Of a stretch of DNA of 7,789 nt, positions 1 to 5,727 are shown piece after piece (position 1 is the first letter of the stretch; each line of letters starts with the position of its first letter). The notes beneath the pieces were generated by a model. That model had not been told where the DNA came from and made no database searches. It worked only from the letters and a program-made list of their open reading frames with translations. Origin of the DNA: Acidimicrobiaceae bacterium (GTDB taxonomy: Bacteria > Actinomycetota > Acidimicrobiia > Acidimicrobiales > Microtrichaceae). The stretch is from assembly GCA_003514205.1 (NCBI GenBank), contig DORQ01000248.1, positions 1-7,789 on the forward strand, read 5' to 3'. The position numbers and the translations under genes are program-made.

Positions 1-3000
1 GTGCGGACATCGGCGGCGCATCGCCTGGCAATTTCGACGCGCCCCCGCCAGACAAGGCTGGCCAGCTCAGCACCACGCAGTTCGGTCTTGCTACCTGCGA
101 TGACATCGGATCGGGCAATTCTGCGGGGCGGTGCCTAGTTGCCGGATATACCGGAGATCCGCCGCGGATACTGCAGCCGAATCCAAATGTGACCCCGATT
201 GGCAAAACCTGGATCCAGGCTACGGGTCTTTCTTCCGTTCCAGTTGCGGGCCATCCCACAGGTTGCAACCCCGGACAGTCGCTGCCGATGGTGGACCACG
301 AAGCTCGCGGCATCACCATGGCGACCAACGGCTCCTACGGTTGGGTTGGCAGCAACGGGCTGATCAATCTGTACATCACCACAGACCCGCTCAACCCATC
401 GCTTGTCACGCCAGCGTTCCGCACCCACGACACCGGCAGCACCACACTGACTGGCATCGCCACAAATAACTTGGGCACCTGGGTTGCCGTGGGCGGCCTT
501 TCTGGCGGCACGGTCGCAGTTTCCTGCGATAACGGCATCACGTGGTCGCAGTTCTCGCTGAGCCCAATCGACGCCGGGATTAACGAGGTCCATTTCGCTA
601 ACGGCGCCTGGGTCATTGTTGGTTATGGCGGTGCTGGCCAAAAGGCCGGTATCTGGACCAGCACTACTGCCTGCCCAACAGCTCCCGGCGACTGGACTCG
701 AGTTGGGAATGCTTCGATCACCTTGCAGGGGGCCAAGTTGATCACCACCATGTACGACCTGACGTATAGCGCAGCCTGTGGCAAGTGGTTTGCCGTCGGC
801 GACCAAGGCACCCTGCTCGTGAGTTCCAACAATGGCGCCAGCTGGGCTGACTCGGGCACTGGTAAGAGCGGTGGAATCATCCGCGGTGTTTCGGTGAACG
901 AACTGACCGGCACCATAGCGATTGCAGGCGATCCGTCGGTTGGTATTCGAACAGCCAATTGCAACACACTCAACTTCGCCCAGTGTCTTTCGCAGATCGC
1001 CACGTTCTACGACATCGAGTGGACCGGCAACGGCGACGAATGGTTGGTAGTAGGCGACGGCGACAAGCTCTACTACTCCACCGATGATGGTGACTTCTGG
1101 TGGGATACCAACACACCCTCTCCCCTCGGAGCGATCTACTACAGCATTGGTTGTGCCGTGGTGACCTCCTCGAGCGGCGCAGGCTGCGATGCTCCCTCGA
1201 CGCCAAATCTCAGCAACTGCCTCACTGTGGGTTCCACACAGGGAATTGGCGAGCGGCTCGAGTACTTCAGCGGCACCTGTTGGCGGCAAATTCCCAATTT
1301 TCAGGATTTCGTCCCAGGCGATGATGAGAGCCTGTATGCGACCGCTATCGGGCCAAACAACAGCTTCGTATACGCTGGCAACTTCGGGCGCATTGCGGTG
1401 TACGACGGTGCTGCAGGCGTGTGGCGTCACCATGATGATGGGGGTACCGTATGGCATCACGCCGACTTCGGGGGACCCACGGGTGGGTGCATTGTGCTCA
1501 CCGAAGGTGGCGGAACCGGTCGTAGAATTGGTGTTTCCCAGGACATGGGCGCTTCGTGGTTTTTCTACGACATGCCTCACGCAACTGGCTCGGCGGTTTC
1601 CACTGTCAATGAAGTGAAATACGCGAACGGCGTGTGGATCGCTGTCGGGTACTCCGCGAATCTCAAGGGTGAAGCGATCTGGCGATCGACGGTGGGCTGC
1701 CCCATTCAAGCCTCACACTGGACGGTGACCCAAGATGTCAACAGTTCCGGGGTCAGCGGAAACTTGGTCACCCTCAATGGTGTGACGTACGCAAGCGGCA
1801 ACACATGGTATGCGTGCGGCAACTTCGGTGAGATCTTCCGATCCACTGACAACGGCGCTACTTGGTCGCTCTACAACAGCACCAATATTGTTGCGATCTG
1901 GCAGGGGATTGCAGTTAACCCAACGACAGGTTCCATCGTGGTCGCAGGCGACTACGGCTTGTGGACCCAGGCCAAGGGGATTGGTAACTTCGAACGCGAG
2001 AACGGCTCGGGCCCCAACATCGGTGCCATCTCAACCTTCCAAGATGTGGTCTTCGACCCAGGAGCCAACGCCTTCGTCGCTGTTGGAGAGGTTGGGCAGA
2101 TTTACCATTCAGTTGCCGATGGTCGAGGCTGGACTGCTGTCAATCAGCCCCGAGCTGCCACCTACTGGGACGTCGACTGTGCCGCAGGGTTCAATCCAAG
2201 CGGAACCACCTCGGTTCGTCGGACCCAGCTGCAGATCCTCGCGGATGCAGGGGGCTTTGGCGGCTCCGGCAAGCCGTGCATCTCGGTGGCCGGTGTCGAC
2301 GACGTCTACATCAAGCCAAATGGGGAATACGCCACGATCACCTCTGGGGTGGTCCGCTTCTACGACGCTGCGGGCACCCTGATCCGTACCACCGCTGATA
2401 TGGGCGGTCATAACCGGATTGCAGGCGGTCCCGGCGGGAGTTGGGTTGCTATTGAGGCGGGGGACTATGCGGATGCCGGAACTCAAAGATGGGAGATCCG
2501 TTCCACCACTGACAACTGGGCAACTATCACTAACAGCAACATCCTCGCGTCGGGTGCGGGCACTGGCACGATCCATGATGTCGGCTACGCCGGTGGCGGC
2601 ACCAACAAGTTCTTCATCGTGGGTGGTGTCTGGACGATTGCTGGCAGCAACGGCATTATGACCGCCCCAGGGGCAACCCCCAGCTCATGGACGAAGACTG
2701 GCCAGGACCCCGCTGGCATCCAATATGCCGCTGAAGGCTGCAACGGCGTCATGTGGGCCACTGGCGACAGTGGTGCCATCGTCCGCTCAACGAACGGCGG
2801 TTCGAGCTGGGGAACATGGGCAACAGTGGGTGCCGATGTTCTCACCGACATTGGCGTCAACCCCACTACGGGGACGGTGATCGTCACCAACAGCAACGGG
2901 ACAGCCGGGGTGGCTGGGACTCGCCTCTTCCTGAACGGATCAACATCGAGCACTTGGATCAATCAGCTTCCGGGGGTGACTGACGAGATCGAATGGTCAG

Positions 3001-3140
3001 GCGGAAACAACTGGATCGCTCGGGATGGATCCACCTGGTATGTCTCCCAGGACGATGGCCAGAATTGGTCGGTCATCTCGACGGGCGACCCTGGAGTGGC
3101 TGACATTCCGGCCGGCCGCTTCGATTGCGCCTGCGATTAG
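1..3140 (+). CDS. Large Asp-box (BNR-like) beta-propeller protein, 5'-partial
   Basis: The frame is open from the first complete codon at position 3 to TAG at 3138-3140 (1045 residues), with no stop before the window edge, so the true start lies upstream; a GTG at 189 is internal. Asp-boxes (S-x-D-x-G-x-x-W and close variants) encode propeller-blade turns: SCDNGITW (522-545), SSNNGASW (822-845), STDDGDFW (1077-1100), SQDMGASW (1536-1559), STDNGATW (1842-1865), SVADGRGW (2109-2132), a degenerate STTDNW (2502-2519), STNGGSSW (2787-2810) and SQDDGQNW (3045-3068). They recur in three larger modules. Between them lie propeller-like strands such as 'NEVKYANGVWIAVGY' and 'VNPTTGSIVVAGD'. About 20 cysteines and the Gly/Ser/Thr/Asn-rich composition suggest an exported protein. 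The C-terminus stops soon after the last Asp-box, with no LPXTG motif and no terminal membrane helix. Asp-box propellers include sialidases and Ycf48-like proteins, but no catalytic function can be assigned here. The fold call is strong; the role is unknown. Confidence 0.85.
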   Translation, partial: ADIGGASPGNFDAPPPDKAGQLSTTQFGLATCDDIGSGNSAGRCLVAGYTGDPPRILQPNPNVTPIGKTWIQATGLSSVPVAGHPTGCNPGQSLPMVDHEARGITMATNGSYGWVGSNGLINLYITTDPLNPSLVTPAFRTHDTGSTTLTGIATNNLGTWVAVGGLSGGTVAVSCDNGITWSQFSLSPIDAGINEVHFANGAWVIVGYGGAGQKAGIWTSTTACPTAPGDWTRVGNASITLQGAKLITTMYDLTYSAACGKWFAVGDQGTLLVSSNNGASWADSGTGKSGGIIRGVSVNELTGTIAIAGDPSVGIRTANCNTLNFAQCLSQIATFYDIEWTGNGDEWLVVGDGDKLYYSTDDGDFWWDTNTPSPLGAIYYSIGCAVVTSSSGAGCDAPSTPNLSNCLTVGSTQGIGERLEYFSGTCWRQIPNFQDFVPGDDESLYATAIGPNNSFVYAGNFGRIAVYDGAAGVWRHHDDGGTVWHHADFGGPTGGCIVLTEGGGTGRRIGVSQDMGASWFFYDMPHATGSAVSTVNEVKYANGVWIAVGYSANLKGEAIWRSTVGCPIQASHWTVTQDVNSSGVSGNLVTLNGVTYASGNTWYACGNFGEIFRSTDNGATWSLYNSTNIVAIWQGIAVNPTTGSIVVAGDYGLWTQAKGIGNFERENGSGPNIGAISTFQDVVFDPGANAFVAVGEVGQIYHSVADGRGWTAVNQPRAATYWDVDCAAGFNPSGTTSVRRTQLQILADAGGFGGSGKPCISVAGVDDVYIKPNGEYATITSGVVRFYDAAGTLIRTTADMGGHNRIAGGPGGSWVAIEAGDYADAGTQRWEIRSTTDNWATITNSNILASGAGTGTIHDVGYAGGGTNKFFIVGGVWTIAGSNGIMTAPGATPSSWTKTGQDPAGIQYAAEGCNGVMWATGDSGAIVRSTNGGSSWGTWATVGADVLTDIGVNPTTGTVIVTNSNGTAGVAGTRLFLNGSTSSTWINQLPGVTDEIEWSGGNNWIARDGSTWYVSQDDGQNWSVISTGDPGVADIPAGRFDCACD
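81..1139 (+). repeat. Tandem module 1 of the Asp-box protein
   Basis: First complete copy of a repeated protein module of about 353 residues. It opens with FGLATCDD, then has the landmarks SCDNGITW, NEVHFANGAWVIVGY, IWTSTTACP, KWFAVGDQG, SSNNGASW, VNELTGTIAIAGD, ATFYDIEW and STDDGDFW in the same order as module 2. The boundary is placed at the recurring aromatic-x-x-x-Cys segment (FGLATC / YSIGC / WDVDC), which is my choice of phase. The copies are diverged, so this is repetition at protein level rather than a recent DNA duplication. Confidence 0.7.
1140..2165 (+). repeat. Tandem module 2 of the Asp-box protein
   Basis: Second copy, about 342 residues. It starts at YSIGC and holds SQDMGASW, NEVKYANGVWIAVGY, IWRSTVGCP, TWYACGNFG, STDNGATW, VNPTTGSIVVAGD, STFQDVVF and SVADGRGW. 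Its three Asp-boxes lie 1014, 1020 and 1032 bp after the matching boxes of module 1. It is the most regular copy and the easiest to align with module 1. Confidence 0.7.
2166..3140 (+). repeat. Tandem module 3 of the Asp-box protein (most diverged)
   Basis: Third copy, starting at WDVDC. It holds the degenerate box STTDNW (the Gly is missing), HDVGYAGGGTNKFFIVGG, GVMWATGDSG, STNGGSSW, VNPTTGTVIVTNS, TDEIEWSGGNNW and SQDDGQNW. Its boxes follow those of module 2 by 966, 945 and 936 bp, so it is about 60-95 bp shorter. The protein ends about 24 residues after the last box. Confidence 0.6.
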
Positions 3141-4330
3141 CCTCGAAGCTGGACTGAGCGGATAGCTGAGCGGACGGTGGAGACCGTCTCGTTCAGCGCT
3201 CCTGTTCGGAGCCGAACAGCGGGCGCGACACTGGCGAGTCTCGCTAGTCGATCGACATGCTCCTGGGTTGCTGTAGCTCCGGCTAGCGATGCAGCGATCA
3301 GTCCTTGGAATGCTTCGAACGCGTCAACTGGTTCGTATCCGATTGCGTCGGGCGCGACCTCGGGAAGGATGATCAGCCCGAATTGTTCCGGCCACGAGTT
3401 GGCCCGCTGCACAACCACTGGCTCCTCGGTCCACCCCCACGCGTCTGGCATCCAGTCGGGCTGGGGGGGAAAGCCCGGGTCGGCCAGCCGTCTGGTTGTG
3501 ATCGGGCGGAAGAGTGCACTCACGTTACCGGAGGCGTCTAGCCGGGTGGCTTCATCGCTGAGCACCTCAGCCCCTGCCTCGGCGAGCGCAGCCACCAAGG
3601 TGGATTTGCCGCATCCCGAGGAGCCAGGGATCAAGATGAGCTGACCATCGAAAACCACGCAACCTGCGTGCACCATTCCTACCCGGTCGGCAGCACGGAC
3701 GGCAGCGTTGGAGAGATAGCTGAGCAGATGCCCCACTGCTCGAGAGGGGGCATGGAAACGGCCAACTGCCCGATCATTCAGAAAGACTTCCCAGGTCGGG
3801 CCATCGAGATCCTCCCCACATCGAATCTCCGCCATTGCCTGTGCGGCGCCAGAGACCTTTTGTGCATCGAGTAGCCTGCGAAGTACCGCAACCACTTCAG
3901 GATCATCGGCCCAACACGAAACGTTGGTTTCAAAGAACTGGTACAGCCCAACAACCTGCCTTGCGAGCGATCTCGCGGGGCAGGATGCCCAGTTTCCCTC
4001 GCGATCGACAAGCCCGGAGATTGCGTGAGAAAATGGATCCCATGGAACCATTTCGAGGGGAGGGTCGAGGGTTTGCAGCATGTCTCGCGATCTTGCATGC
4101 TCCACGAAGTTCGCGACCTGAGGTTCGATCTCCAATTTGGGACCAGCACCCTCGGCGACTAGTTCATCGACGACCTCAGCGACCGTTCGCGGTTGGGCGA
4201 ATCGCTGCATCACGATGAGTGCCGTCGGCGATGCCTTGGTCGCTATGCCGCGACGCGCATCGACTAGTACCGATGACCCATCAATGGTGGCATCAAATTG
4301 AAGGTCCGCTCGGCGCAGCACGGTGCTCAT
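3137..4330 (-). CDS. HprK-like P-loop kinase with N-terminal PqqD/RRE-like domain
   Basis: Protein of 397 residues from ATG at 4328-4330; a TTG two codons upstream (4334-4336) is a possible alternative, but ATG is preferred. Residues about 1-90 look like a PqqD/RRE peptide-recognition fold: two short N-terminal strands, then an 'ALIVMQRFAQPRTVAEVVDEL' type helix pattern (here from about residue 37). The C-terminal half resembles the catalytic domain of HPr kinase/phosphorylase: conserved His221 in MVHAGCVV, a Walker A loop GSSGCGKST (residues 236-244, Lys242), then VLSDE (Asp259-Glu260) where true HprK has Asp-Asp. True HprK phosphorylates a serine of the HPr protein, but here the N-terminal half differs and no HPr or PTS gene is visible, so the substrate is unknown. 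It is transcribed away from a PqqD-like/nucleotidyltransferase pair, an arrangement like 'HprK-related kinase A' systems near exopolysaccharide genes (from memory). The stop (TAA, 3137-3139) overlaps the convergent propeller gene's stop. Confidence 0.83.
   Translation of the reverse strand: MSTVLRRADLQFDATIDGSSVLVDARRGIATKASPTALIVMQRFAQPRTVAEVVDELVAEGAGPKLEIEPQVANFVEHARSRDMLQTLDPPLEMVPWDPFSHAISGLVDREGNWASCPARSLARQVVGLYQFFETNVSCWADDPEVVAVLRRLLDAQKVSGAAQAMAEIRCGEDLDGPTWEVFLNDRAVGRFHAPSRAVGHLLSYLSNAAVRAADRVGMVHAGCVVFDGQLILIPGSSGCGKSTLVAALAEAGAEVLSDEATRLDASGNVSALFRPITTRRLADPGFPPQPDWMPDAWGWTEEPVVVQRANSWPEQFGLIILPEVAPDAIGYEPVDAFEAFQGLIAASLAGATATQEHVDRLARLASVAPAVRLRTGALNETVSTVRSAIRSVQLRG
3173..3188. 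terminator. Small perfect hairpin, weak terminator candidate for the Asp-box gene
   Basis: GACGGT (3173-3178), loop GGAG, ACCGTC (3183-3188) is a perfect 6-bp inverted repeat 33 bp past the propeller stop codon. There is no following T-run, and it lies inside the last codons of the convergent kinase gene. It could help end plus-strand transcription or be chance. Low confidence. Confidence 0.22.
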
Positions 4331-4336
4331 CAGCAA

Positions 4337-4366
4337 GTCTTAGTGTTGGCCAATCGGGGCAGTCAA
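4337..4366 (-). promoter_or_regulatory. Candidate promoter for the HprK-like kinase, possibly leaderless
   Basis: On the minus strand a -35 hexamer TTGACT (plus coordinates 4361-4366, 5 of 6 to TTGACA) is followed after 18 bp by a weak -10 TAAGAC (4337-4342). Transcription would start about 7 nt beyond the -10, at or next to the A of the kinase ATG (4330), giving a leaderless or nearly leaderless mRNA. That would fit the lack of a Shine-Dalgarno sequence before this ATG. Confidence 0.35.
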
Positions 4367-4376
4367 GAATCGGGGC
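4352..4376. repeat. Direct repeat in the divergent promoter region, possible operator
   Basis: AATCGGGGC occurs at 4352-4360 and again, unchanged, at 4368-4376, 16 bp apart start to start. The pair brackets the candidate minus-strand -35 hexamer (4361-4366). In a 49-bp divergent gap this could be a regulator site controlling both directions. The second copy also supplies the GGGG that could serve as a weak ribosome-binding site for the gene starting at 4380. Confidence 0.4.
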
Positions 4377-4379
4377 CAC

Positions 4380-4646
4380 ATGACTGAGTTTCTTCAACAA
4401 GCTGCCACAACGATCTGCCAGCCAGTCTTCGACATGGTGGTGATCGGTTCGGCCGATCATGGCCGGGCTCTCCTGGTGAATCCGTCGGTGGTCGAGATCC
4501 TCAACGAATTCGCCAAGCCAAACACCCGTTTGGCTTGCCTCGAGACATTGCTCGGTACCTATCAAGAGGCCGGGGGAGAGATTCAGGAACAGCTCAATAA
4601 CACGATCGATCTACTGATGAGTTACGGGTTACTCGTTCATGAGTGA
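4380..4646 (+). CDS. Small stand-alone PqqD-like (RRE-type) protein
   Basis: 88 residues. The pattern fits the PqqD family: a strand pair in the N-terminal third (FDMVVIG, then GRALLVNPS), a helix VVEILNEFAKP, a second helix with a typical LLGTYQ segment, and a final helix NTIDLLMSYGLLV, where many PqqD proteins end in 'L...GLL'. PqqD/RRE domains bind the leader peptides of ribosomally made peptides and present them to modifying enzymes. No precursor peptide or radical SAM enzyme is visible here, so the partner is unknown. ATG at 4380-4382 follows a weak GGGG at 4372-4375. Its 3' end overlaps the next gene by 8 bp (ATGAGTGA), implying coupled translation. It best resembles the PqqD-family member of HPr-rel-A-type systems, and it lies 49 bp from the divergent HprK-like kinase, which carries its own PqqD-like domain. 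Confidence 0.72.
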   Translation: MTEFLQQAATTICQPVFDMVVIGSADHGRALLVNPSVVEILNEFAKPNTRLACLETLLGTYQEAGGEIQEQLNNTIDLLMSYGLLVHE

Positions 4647-5727
4647 GTGGCCAAGTAGCGAGCGTGTGCTCGAAGCGGTGGGGGCGATGGCGCCAGCTGA
4701 AGCACTTCGTCACGACCTTGGTGCGCTCTGGGCCTTCATCCACCATCAACGCGATGGCCTCGAAGCGCTTCCTGTGGCGCTGAGGTCGGCTGCGTACGAT
4801 GGGGCCGTCAATTCCGTAGATCGCGACATGCTGATTTGTCGTGTGGCGCCGCTACTGGGCAACAACGACTTGGTGATTAAGGGCGCTGGAGTGGCGAGGC
4901 ACTATCCAGCGCGGTGGTTGAGAACCAGTAGCGATCTTGACATCCTCACTCCGTATCCCGCCCGGTTGCACGCTGTCCTCCAGGAGCAACTCGGAGCGCG
5001 GCCGCTGCTTTCGGAGGCGGCCTACGCGGGACAAGCCCACCATCATCTTCCTCCACTCGGACTGAGCGGGTTTGCCCTCCACATCGAAGTTCATGGTCGC
5101 CTCGGGCTCGAGCCGTGGATGCGTCATCCGCCGTTGAGCTACTTGGTCGAACGATCCCGCGAGCTGGATGCCGATCTCGGGACGCGAACGCTCGACGACG
5201 CGGATCATGCGGTCTATCTGGCTGCGCACCATTGGCACTCCACTCGTCTCACTCGTCGTCGAGACCTCGTCGATATTGCCCTTCTCGCTTCGGCTGGCGG
5301 TGCCGCGGAATGTGCGGCCGCCGCCGAGGCGTTTGGGGTGAGCCGTCTGTGGCGTCTCGGGCTGGATGTCATTAGTCATGTGATCCTCGGGAAGAGGACC
5401 ACACGGCGAATTGTTGCGTCAAGATATTCCGACCCGACTGGTCACGAGCTGCTCCCAGTTTCTCAGCGATATCTCACCACCGTCTCGGTTGCCGGCCCCT
5501 TTGCTGCTGGCCAGCTGGCCATGAGGGACATGGCGCGAATGTTCTCCGCTAGCGATGACCGCGAGGCCCTGATGCGAAGCGCCCGGCGCCGAAAGGTTGG
5601 GGCATTGAGAGGGAGGTCGAAACTGTCAAGGAGGGTTCCGCATCGACGCTCGGTTGAATCTAGACTTTCGCCCGAGCGGCGCTCGCCGATGTCAGCACCA
5701 CAATCGCGGGGACTGGACGAACAATGA
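4639..5727 (+). CDS. Nucleotidyltransferase-family protein (NTP_transf_5-like)
   Basis: 362 residues. The core resembles the uncharacterised nucleotidyltransferase family often found in exopolysaccharide and peptide-modification loci: VIKGAG (Lys81-Gly82), then HYP, Arg95 and the acidic motif SDLDIL (Asp99, Asp101), the metal-binding pair of the pol-beta-type fold. A third acidic residue may be Glu150 in HIEVH. A later helix holds AAHHWH (His197-His198) and RRDLVDIALL, as in this family. The nucleotide and acceptor are unknown. The start (ATG 4639) lies inside the preceding gene and the stop overlaps the next start in an ATGA, so the three genes are probably one transcript with coupled translation. 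The last 50 residues (313-362) hold 14 arginines and look unlike the rest; they could be a basic tail or the result of a frameshift near the end. With the PqqD-like protein and the HprK-like kinase it completes a recognisable set. Confidence 0.75.
   Translation: MSEWPSSERVLEAVGAMAPAEALRHDLGALWAFIHHQRDGLEALPVALRSAAYDGAVNSVDRDMLICRVAPLLGNNDLVIKGAGVARHYPARWLRTSSDLDILTPYPARLHAVLQEQLGARPLLSEAAYAGQAHHHLPPLGLSGFALHIEVHGRLGLEPWMRHPPLSYLVERSRELDADLGTRTLDDADHAVYLAAHHWHSTRLTRRRDLVDIALLASAGGAAECAAAAEAFGVSRLWRLGLDVISHVILGKRTTRRIVASRYSDPTGHELLPVSQRYLTTVSVAGPFAAGQLAMRDMARMFSASDDREALMRSARRRKVGALRGRSKLSRRVPHRRSVESRLSPERRSPMSAPQSRGLDEQ

Noticed and set aside
189..191. GTG as the start of the Asp-box protein
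   Set aside because: The frame is open from position 3, and the upstream residues (FGLATCDD and following) match the repeated module, so this GTG is internal.
131..469. Plus-strand 112-codon frame in another phase
   Set aside because: It lies inside the open propeller frame, and its His/Arg/Ser-rich translation is typical of a shadow frame.
135..1709. Long minus-strand open frame of 524 codons opposite the Asp-box gene
   Set aside because: It mirrors the plus frame, which has clear ordered Asp-boxes and continues through both ends; the minus translation shows no domain pattern and no plausible operon partner.
3177..3644. Plus-strand 155-codon frame opposite the kinase
   Set aside because: The minus strand encodes an intact Walker A and HprK-like core here; the plus frame is Ser/Ala-rich with no recognisable motif.
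4341..4370. Plus-strand sigma70-type promoter for the PqqD-like gene (TTGGCC and AAGAAT)
   Set aside because: The spacer is only 13 bp, too short, and no better pair was found in the gap.
4852..5379. Minus-strand 175-codon frame opposite the nucleotidyltransferase
   Set aside because: The plus strand carries the LKG-like and DxD motifs; the minus translation has no family pattern.
5673..5685. CGAGC-GGC-GCTCG inverted repeat as a terminator
   Set aside because: The stem is only 5 bp with no T-run, and it sits inside a coding frame just before a translationally coupled gene.
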